31,525 nucleotides of DNA from CAZVKN01 sp964627035 (GCA_964627035.1 CAZVKN010000035.1:1-31525); one strand, 5' to 3'; shown: positions 1-7,243, numbered from the stretch's first letter. Numbers and translations are program-made. Notes: generated by a model from the sequence alone, not told the origin.

Positions 1-57
1 TGAAGATAATATAATAAATATTATGCGACTTTACAAGATTGACATGACACTAGTTCT

Positions 58-405
58 ATGTATTTAAGAGATAAATTTGAGAAACATACAATAGAAAACC
101 TTGTTAATGATGGTGTCGTTTCAGTTTACAATAATTCTGACTATGAAAACTACAAGTCTTTTACAATAGAAACTTTTGTATCAGGAGCGATTGAGGTGGA
201 TAGTTTTAATAGAAAGAATATAGTTCACTATTATGAAATGTCTGTGGGTAGTGTTTATAATAATGGTGATTTTATATCGGATAGGTGCAATTATGTAAAA
301 GTAGTGAAATTTGATCAGATAGCAAGAATTCACTCTTATCCAACAATATCAACAGATCTTCTGAATGTAAGATGCGCTGAATGTAATAGAAGAATGTTTT
401 GCTGA
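58..405 (+). CDS. Hypothetical protein, AT-rich, possibly foreign
   Basis: An open frame of 115 codons starts at ATG 58; an in-frame stop at 40-42 means it cannot extend upstream. No clear ribosome binding site precedes it. The product is soluble, rich in Asn, Tyr and Val, with no signal peptide or membrane segment, and ends with three cysteines in a CAEC...C pattern. I do not recognise a family. It is the only long plus-strand gene candidate in the window, and its base composition is visibly more AT-rich than everything after about position 480. Both points suggest acquired DNA or a decaying gene. It could be a chance ORF in AT-rich sequence. Confidence 0.4.
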   Translation: MYLRDKFEKHTIENLVNDGVVSVYNNSDYENYKSFTIETFVSGAIEVDSFNRKNIVHYYEMSVGSVYNNGDFISDRCNYVKVVKFDQIARIHSYPTISTDLLNVRCAECNRRMFC

Positions 406-490
406 AATACAATGATTCCTTTAGATATGTGGCTTTAAGACAAAGTGCAAAAGCAATAAGTTTAGTCAGAAGGAGTAAATCAGGAATTAG

Positions 491-628
491 TGGAGCATGT
501 CAGAGAGATTCGGAGTCGGTGTGCATCGGCAGAGTGTCAACCTGAACCTGAACAGTGCTGGAGTCTATTTCCTGCAGGCAAACTCATCATTCGGATCTGA
601 AGTTCAACGGGCGGTTATGTTGAAATGA
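491..628 (+). pseudogene. Remnant of a T9SS C-terminal sorting domain
   Basis: The plus frame from 491 to the TGA at 626-628 encodes about 45 residues ending SAGVYFLQANSSFGSEVQRA followed by VMLK. A GVYFL core, a short loop and a basic-hydrophobic end (here RAVMLK) is the usual form of the type A sorting domain at the end of proteins exported by the type IX secretion system. An in-frame TAG at 488-490 cuts it off from any passenger domain, and the upstream DNA is AT-rich and unrelated. It is therefore most likely the surviving 3' end of a disrupted surface or secreted protein gene. The call rests on motif shape only. Confidence 0.5.
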
Positions 629-636
629 AGACAAAC

Positions 637-717
637 TCACCACCAAGTCACCAAGACACCAATAAAACCAAAATATTTGTACTTTCTTCTTGGTGCCTTT
701 GTGTCTTGGTGGTTAAA
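637..717. repeat. Inverted repeat of the CACCAAG short-period type
   Basis: The left arm at about 640-662 (CCACCAAG, CACCAAG, CACCAA) pairs imperfectly with the right arm at about 689-711 (TTGGTG, CTTTGTG, CTTGGTGG). About 22 bases per arm match with three differences, separated by an AT-rich loop of about 26 bases. Each arm is built from a near 8-9 base repeated unit. It begins a few bases beyond the stop codon of the cytochrome gene, so its transcript could act as a 3' hairpin. No run of T follows on the minus strand, so a classical terminator is not supported. A related sequence lies at 16401-16436. Confidence 0.6.
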
Positions 718-722
718 GAGTC

Positions 723-1958
723 TTAATGCTTAGACCGCATGTCTTCAGCTTTCTCTTTGATCTCACTGACATCCTGAATCATCTCAGACCAGCCGTACCA
801 TAACGCATAGTCAGGACTGGCATGGAACGTTCCCTGGAACGTCCGCATCCGATGTTTCAGGAACATCTTGTGTAACCTCTGCTCAATCGGCTTCGGAGCA
901 TCATGGAAGGTCAGTAAGTCAGGATAAGCGTAGGCATAACTCTCAGGCTTCTCAAGTATGCCGTCCTTGTACAGATCAGCAACCACCCGAATAGCTTCAG
1001 CCATCAGACGATCAGCTTGACGAATCATCTCATCGCCCTTCTCCATCTCACCCTTGGCAAATGTTTCGGCGTGACACCCGCTACACGTCTTGATCATCTT
1101 ATCCCGTTCAGCTTGCCAACTCGCCTGATCCAAACGCGCAACGTCGGCCGCTTTGACAACGTCCAAACGTCCGGTTGGATTCCCTTCAGGATCAAGCACG
1201 CCCAACGCCATAAGAATAGTGACACGATCCGCTGTCCACTGTTTGTCTTCCGGCATCGGTAATCTAACCGCAAGGAATCCCCAAGCGGTACGTACTTCGT
1301 GATTGCCCTCCTGCATGTGACACGTCTGGCAGGTCGGAGCAACCGTATTTTCCGGTAACGTTCCGTTCTGTTTCAGCAGATAACGCACTCCATGCTTGGA
1401 TGAGGTGTACATCTCCCACTGCGGATGGTCAAATCCCATGTGGCAGGTCTGACACGCTTGCGGTTGCTGGGCTTCCTTTACCGAGAACATATGACGGGTA
1501 TGACACGCATCGCATGACGCTACGCCGTAACCTTGCCCCATCTCTTTCAGTTCTTTGATGCGATCAGCCGATTTCAGACCGATCTTATGGCAACCACCGC
1601 AACCTTTTTGACCGTCACTCAGTTCTGACGGTAGCCAATGTGTTGTCGGCATCGCTTTTAACGCTTCCCAAGCCATCGCATGTTTTCCTTTGGAAAACTG
1701 CTCAACCTGGTCAGGATGGCATTCTGCACATGTTTCCGGTGTGGGGATTTGCGCTTTGTCCGCGTCGGTGGATGAGTTGTGCTCCATTCCATGGCATTCG
1801 CCGCATGAAATACCGTTTTCGGAATGCTTGCTCATCTCCCAATCAGTAACGAGATTAGGTGATACGTTCTTGTGGCAAGTTACACATTGATCGGCGGCAT
1901 AGCCGGATCCGGCGAGCAACAAAACCACGAATGACAGTAATAATGATTTGAATTTCAT
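723..1958 (-). CDS. Octaheme c-type cytochrome, HAO family
   Basis: This is a 411-residue protein with a signal peptide (residues 1-22, cleavage after AYA), so it is periplasmic or surface-exposed. It has eight CxxCH heme sites at residues 25, 52, 77, 120, 149, 169, 210 and 292, followed by a long helical C-terminal part with a Tyr/Trp-rich stretch (376-390, including HASPDYALWYGW). Eight hemes, the spacing and a helical tail with conserved tyrosines fit the hydroxylamine oxidoreductase family, whose members oxidise hydroxylamine or hydrazine or, without the heme-crosslinking tyrosine, reduce nitrite or hydroxylamine. Which direction applies cannot be decided without alignment. No quinol dehydrogenase or other cytochrome gene is adjacent. 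The ATG has AGAGGAA about 8 bases upstream. It could instead be a generic multiheme electron carrier. Confidence 0.75.
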   Translation of the reverse strand: MKFKSLLLSFVVLLLAGSGYAADQCVTCHKNVSPNLVTDWEMSKHSENGISCGECHGMEHNSSTDADKAQIPTPETCAECHPDQVEQFSKGKHAMAWEALKAMPTTHWLPSELSDGQKGCGGCHKIGLKSADRIKELKEMGQGYGVASCDACHTRHMFSVKEAQQPQACQTCHMGFDHPQWEMYTSSKHGVRYLLKQNGTLPENTVAPTCQTCHMQEGNHEVRTAWGFLAVRLPMPEDKQWTADRVTILMALGVLDPEGNPTGRLDVVKAADVARLDQASWQAERDKMIKTCSGCHAETFAKGEMEKGDEMIRQADRLMAEAIRVVADLYKDGILEKPESYAYAYPDLLTFHDAPKPIEQRLHKMFLKHRMRTFQGTFHASPDYALWYGWSEMIQDVSEIKEKAEDMRSKH

Positions 1959-2025
1959 AAGGATTCCTCTGTAATTGATCTAACAATCCTACTTTATTGG
2001 AGTAGCAATTCTATATTACTAAACT

Positions 2026-2054
2026 AACATACGATTTTAAGATAAGGAAGTCAA
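2026..2054 (-). promoter_or_regulatory. Candidate sigma-70 promoter of the octaheme cytochrome gene
   Basis: On the minus strand TTGACT (plus 2049-2054) and TATGTT (plus 2026-2031) are separated by exactly 17 bases, about 70 bases before the cytochrome start codon. The -35 box matches the consensus at five of six bases and the -10 box at four of six. Confidence 0.4.
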
Positions 2055-2065
2055 GAAACGTGCGA

Positions 2066-2100
2066 CAAAAAAAAGGAAGGTATTCGCTATAGCCCAGCTT
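2066..2100 (-). terminator. Weak candidate terminator after nadE
   Basis: Just after the NAD synthetase stop codon, a run of eight T on the minus strand (plus A-run 2067-2074) follows a short imperfect stem (GGCTAT...ATACC, plus about 2080-2096). The stem is weak, so this is tentative. Confidence 0.25.
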
Positions 2101-2120
2101 CTGAGAAGTCAGCTACATCA

Positions 2121-3812
2121 CTAATGCGAGTACCTGTTGGTGATCGGCACACGCCAATCCTTGCCGAATGCCCGGGTAGTGATCTTGATTCCGGGAGGTG
2201 ATTGACGACGTTTGTATTCATTGCGGTCAACCATGCGGATGACCCGACGGACAATCTGTTCATCGAAGCCTTGAGCAATGATCTTCTCAATATCCATGCT
2301 CTGCTCGACATACGCCTGGACTATCGGATCAAGAACAGTGTAGTCCGGCAGCGAATCACTGTCCTTCTGGTCAGGTCGCAGCTCAGCGGAAGGTGGTTTG
2401 GTCAATACACTTTCAGGAATGATCTCTTTTCCTGCAATCTGATTGCGATAGCGACACAGATCATATACAAGCAGCTTGGGGACATCTTTAATCACCGCGA
2501 ATCCACCGGCAGTATCTCCATACAGCGTCGAATAACCGACACCGGTCTCACTCTTGTTACCGGTTGTCAAAACCAGCGATCCGAACTTATTGGACAGTGC
2601 CATCAACACCACACCTCGGATACGCGACTGGATATTCTCCTCAGTCGCATCCTGCTCTCTATCACTAAACACCGGACTCAACATATCAAGAAACGATTGA
2701 AACGAGTCGTCAATCGGAATCACCTCAAAATTGATTCCAAGGCTTCTCGCAAGCAGTTCTGCATCATCGAGACTGTGCTGCGATGAGTAGCGTGTCGGCA
2801 TTGCAACTCCGGTGACATTTTCGGGTCCGATGGCATCGGCAGCAAGTACCGCAACCAGTGTGCTGTCAATCCCACCGGACAATCCCAGCAATACCTGACT
2901 AAAGCCATTCTTTCGGACATAGTCGCGCGTTCCGAGCAGTAATGCTTGATACACTTCACTTAGCTCATCCAGCCTCGCTTCCTCGGAAGTTGGAATTAAT
3001 TTAACTTTATTTTCGGATTGAATCTGCTTAAGGAGGATTGTTTGATAACTGCTATTACTCTTTGAAGAGGTTTGGGCAGAAACTGTATTCAGATCAATGC
3101 CCGTTACAAGTAGCTGTTCCTCAAACTGCTTTGCGCGTGCGATCACATCACCTTTGGAATCGCAGATCATGCTCTGTCCGTCAAAGATCAGCTCATCCTG
3201 TCCTCCGACCATGTTGCAGTACGCAACAAACGTGTTGTTGTCCCTGGCTCTTGAGGATAGCATCTCATGACGGATTTTTCCTTTACCGATGTGGTAAGGA
3301 GATGCGGAAATATTAATCAGCAACGAGGCTCTACCCTCCGTCGCTTGTTTCTCAGATGGACCACCCGAATACCATATATCTTCGCAGACACTTATGCCGA
3401 TATTCACAGAATCAAAACTAAACAGCAGATTGCAGTCACCCGGTGTGAAATAGCGATTTTCGTCGAATACACCATAGTTAGGCAGGATTTGCTTGTGGTA
3501 GATTCCGGCAATCGTACCGTCATGCATCATGACGGCAGCATTATAGAGGTCTTCTTCAGCATAGATTGATCCGAGGACAACCGTTAACCCTTTGCTTGCT
3601 GATACAACCCGATCAATACGATTCATTATCGCCTGCACAAAGTCGGGTTTAAGCAGCAGATCTTCCGGCGGATAACCACACAGAGACATCTCCGGGAAAA
3701 CAATCAGGTCGCATTCCTGCAGTTTTGATTGATCTATGTAGTCCAAGATTTTACCGAGGTTCCCGTCAAGATCACCGACGGTCGGGTTGATTTGTGCTAA
3801 TGCAAGTCGCAA
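2121..3812 (-). CDS. nadE: Glutamine-dependent NAD(+) synthetase
   Basis: A 563-residue two-domain enzyme that amidates nicotinic acid adenine dinucleotide to NAD+ with ATP, using ammonia from glutamine. Residues 1 to about 245 form the nitrilase-type glutaminase with triad E41 (FPEMSL), K107 (YHKQ) and C143 (SVCED). Residues from about 285 form the synthetase with the ATP pyrophosphatase loop SGGIDS (312-317), TGNKSE (417-422), KPPSAELRP (472-480) and the NEYKRRQ segment near 531. The length is normal for this long bacterial form. The start is TTG: GGAG lies six bases upstream, and the peptide MRLALAQINPTVGD is the usual beginning of the glutaminase. It follows the rplI terminator and so probably has its own promoter. 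Confidence 0.95.
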   Translation of the reverse strand: MRLALAQINPTVGDLDGNLGKILDYIDQSKLQECDLIVFPEMSLCGYPPEDLLLKPDFVQAIMNRIDRVVSASKGLTVVLGSIYAEEDLYNAAVMMHDGTIAGIYHKQILPNYGVFDENRYFTPGDCNLLFSFDSVNIGISVCEDIWYSGGPSEKQATEGRASLLINISASPYHIGKGKIRHEMLSSRARDNNTFVAYCNMVGGQDELIFDGQSMICDSKGDVIARAKQFEEQLLVTGIDLNTVSAQTSSKSNSSYQTILLKQIQSENKVKLIPTSEEARLDELSEVYQALLLGTRDYVRKNGFSQVLLGLSGGIDSTLVAVLAADAIGPENVTGVAMPTRYSSQHSLDDAELLARSLGINFEVIPIDDSFQSFLDMLSPVFSDREQDATEENIQSRIRGVVLMALSNKFGSLVLTTGNKSETGVGYSTLYGDTAGGFAVIKDVPKLLVYDLCRYRNQIAGKEIIPESVLTKPPSAELRPDQKDSDSLPDYTVLDPIVQAYVEQSMDIEKIIAQGFDEQIVRRVIRMVDRNEYKRRQSPPGIKITTRAFGKDWRVPITNRYSH

Positions 3813-3885
3813 GGTTACTCCGTTAAACTATGAGGCATCATGCTGTTATTCTCTACTTGAAGTTGTCCGATGATAGATGTATCCG

Positions 3886-3968
3886 CTGTCAACCTGCCGC
3901 GGTTGACAGTCTAACTTATGGAATATCAATTAGAAGATTGTCAGGTGCGCAACCTGACAGCAGGTTGC
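3886..3968. promoter_or_regulatory. Tandem and mutually exclusive hairpins upstream of nadE
   Basis: A perfect nine-pair stem CTGTCAACC/GGTTGACAG spans 3886-3909. To its right, TGTCAGGT/ACCTGACA (3939-3959) and GCAACCTG/CAGGTTGC (3949-3968) share their middle segment, so only one can form at a time. All lie between the rplI terminator and the TTG start of nadE (3812). The arrangement resembles a switchable leader but could also be degenerate repeat sequence. The 3813-4083 stretch otherwise holds no convincing gene. Confidence 0.4.
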
Positions 3969-4005
3969 TCGCATTCTCGGACAGACTGCTTGACCCGGAA
4001 TGCCA
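3969..4005 (+). repeat. Dispersed palindromic repeat, family A, copy 1
   Basis: The arms GCATTCTCGG and CCGGAATGC pair with one bulged base around a loop containing the segment ACAGACTGCTTGA. Almost the same sequence occurs inverted at 31470-31505. The core GCTTGAYCCGGAAT also resembles the left part of the element at 27935-28005. Confidence 0.7.
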
Positions 4006-4083
4006 TCAGAATAAAGCTATAAGAAGATAGGTAAAAATATATTAGAATTGGAACATTAAGCCAAGTAAGAAGAACTACCAAAC

Positions 4084-4114
4084 AAAAAAAGGACACACCG
4101 GAGTGCGTCCTTTT
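4084..4114 (-). terminator. Rho-independent terminator of the rpsF-ssb-rpsR-rplI operon
   Basis: On the minus strand GGACGCAC and GTGTGTCC pair over eight positions (one G-U) around the loop TCCG, followed by seven T. It lies about 30 bases beyond the rplI stop codon. Confidence 0.9.
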
Positions 4115-4143
4115 CACATTAAATGGAAGAGAAGATTCCTCGA

Positions 4144-4593
4144 CTACTCTTCTTCCTTAACCACTTTCACTCTGACATGGGCTTCCACATCAGCATGAAG
4201 CTTGACCGGAACGGTGTAAACACCGAGAGCCTTGATCGGTTCGGCAAGCTGAATGATGCGGCGGTCAACGTTTAGACCCTTCTCGACGAGCAACTCTGCA
4301 ATATCCGCAGACGTTACCGCACCGAACATCCTGTCTTCCTCACCTACCTGCGCTTTGGCAATAAGTTCCAGACTCCGGAGCCGCTCCGCCATAGACTCGT
4401 GAGTCTTTACCTCACGGAGCTGCTTCTCCTCGACTGCTCGACGCTGCGCTTCGAGCATCTTCATTTTCTTAGGATCAGCTTTTAAGGCAAATCCGGCAGG
4501 AATAAGGAAGTTGCGGGCATAACCGTCTTTAACGGTTACCACATCACCCGGTTGACCAAGATTTCCAACTTCTTCAACTAAAACGATTTTCAT
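4144..4593 (-). CDS. rplI: Large subunit ribosomal protein bL9
   Basis: A 149-residue protein of normal length for bL9, which binds domain V of 23S rRNA and extends from the ribosome near the L1 stalk. The N-terminal rRNA-binding domain contains the family signature GNLGQPGDVVTVKDGYARNF (residues 11-30). It is followed by the long connecting helix (about 41-75) and the C-terminal domain with MFGAVTSADI. It is the last gene of the rpsF-ssb-rpsR-rplI operon, 12 bases after rpsR, and is followed by a strong terminator. This order is widely conserved in bacteria. Confidence 0.97.
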   Translation of the reverse strand: MKIVLVEEVGNLGQPGDVVTVKDGYARNFLIPAGFALKADPKKMKMLEAQRRAVEEKQLREVKTHESMAERLRSLELIAKAQVGEEDRMFGAVTSADIAELLVEKGLNVDRRIIQLAEPIKALGVYTVPVKLHADVEAHVRVKVVKEEE

Positions 4594-4605
4594 ACTATGC
4601 CCCCT

Positions 4606-4830
4606 TTAGCGCGGAATTTCAACGACATACGGCAGAATCGCCATATGACGTGCCCGTTTGATCGCCCTGACCAACTGACGCTGGTGGCGGGCACACGTAC
4701 CTGAGATACGTCTCGGTATTATCTTCCCCTCTTCCGTGATGAAACGGTATAGCAGACGATCATCTTTATAGTCAATATACCATATCCGATTCTCGCAGAA
4801 GCGACAGATTTTTTTTCGATTTGTCAGCAT
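4606..4830 (-). CDS. rpsR: Small subunit ribosomal protein bS18
   Basis: A 74-residue bS18, which pairs with bS6 on the platform of the 30S subunit. The core segment KIIPRRISGTCARHQRQLVR (36-55), followed by AIKRARHMAILPY, is characteristic. Cysteines C9 and C12 (CRFC) plus C46 and H49 (CARH) are arranged like a zinc knuckle, as in the cysteine-containing form of S18 known in many bacteria; zinc binding is inferred. It lies 11 bases after ssb and 12 before rplI, so the genes are co-transcribed. Confidence 0.96.
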   Translation of the reverse strand: MLTNRKKICRFCENRIWYIDYKDDRLLYRFITEEGKIIPRRISGTCARHQRQLVRAIKRARHMAILPYVVEIPR

Positions 4831-4841
4831 ATATCATCCCG

Positions 4842-5375
4842 TTAAAGCTTTAACTCACGAAATCCAAAATCGAAACTGGAATCGCTATCATCGTCACTGT
4901 CCTTGTCGTCAGAATCATCAGTGCGATTTGTATCCTCAGTTGTCTTATCTTCTGACGAAATGGTTGGTCGGGGAGTAGTTGTCCATTCTGAATCGGAATC
5001 CGATGATTCCATATCGGAAAGCACCATCTCACGCTTGTTGAGGAATTGAATCCTGCGCGCTTTGATCTCAACTACATTTCGATATCTCCCGTCATCACTG
5101 CGCAGTTGACGGCTCTGAAGCTCGCCTTCGACCAGAACCGCACTTCCTTTACGCAAATTATCGCCGCAACTCTCGGCGAGTTTATACCATGCAACAATTC
5201 CGATGAAACAGACATCTTCTTTCCATTGTCCAAAGTTGTCTTTGAATTTGCGGTTGGAAGCGATGGTGAAATTTGCCACCGGGGTTCCGTTCGTTGTATG
5301 ACGTATTATCGGATCTTTTATTAAATTGCCCACAATGATAACATTGTTAATGTCAGGCATTTTCAGGTCAGCCAT
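4842..5375 (-). CDS. ssb: Single-stranded DNA-binding protein with atypical C-terminus
   Basis: A 177-residue SSB. Residues 1 to about 115 form the OB fold (NVIIVGNLIKDPIIRHTTNG, FGQWKEDVCFI, GSAVLVEGELQSRQ). The remainder is a low-complexity Ser/Asp/Thr linker. The family normally ends in DDDIPF, the contact site for partner proteins. Here the acidic stretch DDDSDSSFDFGF is followed by RELKL, so the aromatic tip is not terminal and the last residues are basic and hydrophobic. No alternative frame at the 3' end restores a DIPF ending. The start codon lies three bases beyond the rpsF stop, and a GTGGAG sequence that forms the end of rpsF serves as its binding site. Confidence 0.94.
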   Translation of the reverse strand: MADLKMPDINNVIIVGNLIKDPIIRHTTNGTPVANFTIASNRKFKDNFGQWKEDVCFIGIVAWYKLAESCGDNLRKGSAVLVEGELQSRQLRSDDGRYRNVVEIKARRIQFLNKREMVLSDMESSDSDSEWTTTPRPTISSEDKTTEDTNRTDDSDDKDSDDDSDSSFDFGFRELKL

Positions 5376-5378
5376 TTT

Positions 5379-5939
5379 TTACTCCACTGTTTTGTCTTTA
5401 GCATCATCTTGTTTTTCGACCGGAGGCTCTTTCTCCTCAACAGCCGTTTCCATTTCAACGACAGCATCCTTTAGAGGTTCAGGTGTCACATCTTCAGGGC
5501 TGACCGTAGGGGTCTCTTCTGAATGATCATCCGAATCTTCAATGATGTCTTCTTTTGCTTCATCCGAGTTGGACTGAAGAGGCTTTCCTCCCTGACGCAT
5601 CCTTTCTGCTTCTTCTTTCTGGATCCGTTCGGTCTCCTGCTTCAAATGTATTGCCTTTTCGGTGAATACCAATATGATGTGGCGGATTACTACCGAACTG
5701 AGGCGGAAGAAATAATCCAACGCCTGAACAATCCGACCGTCACCCATGAAGTTGATTAGGAAGTAGATACCATATTGCCGTTTGGCAATCTGGTATGCCA
5801 GTCGTTTTTTACCGACTTTTTCGAACGAGATGATTGAACCTTCTCTACCGGTTACAATCCCCTCGATCTTCTTTTTTACATCATCAATCTCGTCCTCATT
5901 GGACGAATCAACGATGTACATCACTTCGTATCGTTTCAT
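5379..5939 (-). CDS. rpsF: Small subunit ribosomal protein bS6 with long acidic tail
   Basis: The protein has 186 residues, whereas bS6 is usually about 95-135. Residues 1 to about 95 are the bS6 fold (MKRYEVMYIVDSS, KKRLAYQIAKRQYGIYFLINF), which binds bS18 and 16S rRNA. Residues from about 105 to the end are a Glu/Asp/Pro-rich, probably disordered extension. It is the first gene of the four-gene operon; AGGAG lies seven bases before the ATG. It is preceded by 75 bases after pth that include a small palindrome (6000-6013). I do not see the CCG-type hairpin known from S6:S18 autoregulatory leaders. Confidence 0.95.
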   Translation of the reverse strand: MKRYEVMYIVDSSNEDEIDDVKKKIEGIVTGREGSIISFEKVGKKRLAYQIAKRQYGIYFLINFMGDGRIVQALDYFFRLSSVVIRHIILVFTEKAIHLKQETERIQKEEAERMRQGGKPLQSNSDEAKEDIIEDSDDHSEETPTVSPEDVTPEPLKDAVVEMETAVEEKEPPVEKQDDAKDKTVE

Positions 5940-6014
5940 CCATTCTCCTGTGGTTTAACACCCCTGAAATTTTCCATTCAGAGGAGGATAATATGTTTTG
6001 AGGGTGACCCCTCT

Positions 6015-6593
6015 TTATTGCAACAAATCCATACCGTTGAACCTGTCAGCGGCAGTTGCAATCCCTTTGTCCCGAATCATCTCAACTGCATCAATTGCGT
6101 GTGCAACTACAATGCCGACATCGTTTGCAAGCCGTTTCGGGATTATTGACAGCACCTGACCACTCAGATCTGCCTTCTCCCTCTCAGTTCTGATCCCAAT
6201 CTTCAACCGAGGGATATCATCTGTTGAAAGACAGCGTATGATGTCATCCATTCCGTTATGCCCTCCTGATGTCCCCTGCCTTCTCAATCGAATCCGCCCT
6301 AACGGCAGGTCGTGGTCATCATATATGATCAGAACCTGTTCAGGATCAACTTTATAGTATCTCACCCACTCGCCTACAGGACTGCCCGAGCGGTTCATGT
6401 AGGAAGTGGGAAACATCAATGTCGTTTTGCCCGATGCATCCAGATAATCAGCCGAAAACCAGCTTCCTTTGCCCGGCTTGAAGGAAGTCTTCCATCGCTG
6501 TGCAAGTTTTTCGATAACTGAAGCACCAAGATTGTGCCAACTGTTCCTGTATCGGCTTCCGGGATTGCCGAGTCCTACTATCAGCCTGACCAT
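6015..6593 (-). CDS. pth: Peptidyl-tRNA hydrolase
   Basis: A 192-residue enzyme that releases tRNA from peptidyl-tRNAs that have dropped off the ribosome. It begins with MVRLIVGLGNPG, the family start. N10 (GNPG), H20 (WHNLG, catalytic base), N67 (SYMNRSG), D92/D93 (YDDHDLPLG) and N113 (GGHNGMDDI) match the known active-site positions of the E. coli enzyme. The ATG is five bases after the stop of rplY, a common pairing in bacteria, so the two are translated from one message. The usual Thr-Arg before the catalytic His is Ser-Trp here, a mild variation. Confidence 0.96.
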   Translation of the reverse strand: MVRLIVGLGNPGSRYRNSWHNLGASVIEKLAQRWKTSFKPGKGSWFSADYLDASGKTTLMFPTSYMNRSGSPVGEWVRYYKVDPEQVLIIYDDHDLPLGRIRLRRQGTSGGHNGMDDIIRCLSTDDIPRLKIGIRTEREKADLSGQVLSIIPKRLANDVGIVVAHAIDAVEMIRDKGIATAADRFNGMDLLQ

Positions 6594-6598
6594 ATTGA

Positions 6599-7243
6599 TC
6601 AGTCTTCTTTACTCTCTTCTTCCTTTTCTGCAGCCTCTTCACCTTCAGCTTCCTCTTCGCCCTCTTCCTCATCGGCTTCAATCGGTTCTTTCTCAATTAC
6701 CGGTGGAATAACGGTAGCTAAAGTTGTTTCAGGACTTGAAAGAAATCTCAGCTCGGGGAAATCAAGCTCCTCAAGTGAAAGCGACATACCGATACTTAGA
6801 TTTGTCACATCAATCTCGATGACTGAAGGAATATCCTTGGGTAAACATTCGACATCAAGCTCAGTCATGGTCAACTGGAGCACACCACCTTCAGCCTTTA
6901 CTCCAACCGGAATACCGACTGTTCTTACAGGGACGGAAACAATCAACTTCTGCCCACGTTTTACACCGAGTAGGTCAATATGAAGTATCTTGTCAGTCAC
7001 CGGGTCACGCTGTAAATCACGCACCACACACTCGCGCGGTTCGTTACCTTCCACCTCAAGCATGAGCAGGCTGTGTCTTGCCCGCAAAATCTGATCTAAG
7101 CTAAGAGCCTGGACGCTGAAGGAAACGTTGACATCGCTGCCAAAATAGAATACGCCGGGGACCTCACCCTTAAACCTTAGCTGTCTTGCTGCTCCTTTGC
7201 TGCCAGCTATGCGAGGCTGGGCTGCGAGGACGTTATCATCCAT
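6599..7243 (-). CDS. rplY: Large subunit ribosomal protein bL25 (Ctc form)
   Basis: A 214-residue long-form bL25. The N-terminal half is the 5S rRNA-binding domain (GAARQLRFKGEVPGVFYF; VVRDLQRDPVTDKILHIDLL), and the second half is the TL5/Ctc beta-barrel domain (VPVRTVGIPVGVKAEGGVLQ; SVIEIDVTNLSIG). It ends in a strongly Glu-rich tail of about 25 residues, as is frequent in Ctc proteins. It sits between prs and pth, the usual bacterial order, with a 96-base gap after prs. Confidence 0.95.
   Translation of the reverse strand: MDDNVLAAQPRIAGSKGAARQLRFKGEVPGVFYFGSDVNVSFSVQALSLDQILRARHSLLMLEVEGNEPRECVVRDLQRDPVTDKILHIDLLGVKRGQKLIVSVPVRTVGIPVGVKAEGGVLQLTMTELDVECLPKDIPSVIEIDVTNLSIGMSLSLEELDFPELRFLSSPETTLATVIPPVIEKEPIEADEEEGEEEAEGEEAAEKEEESKED

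Noticed and set aside
3830..4030. A 66-codon plus-strand ORF upstream of nadE
   Set aside because: It runs through hairpins and the dispersed repeat, has no ribosome site and no protein-like pattern; it is a chance frame.
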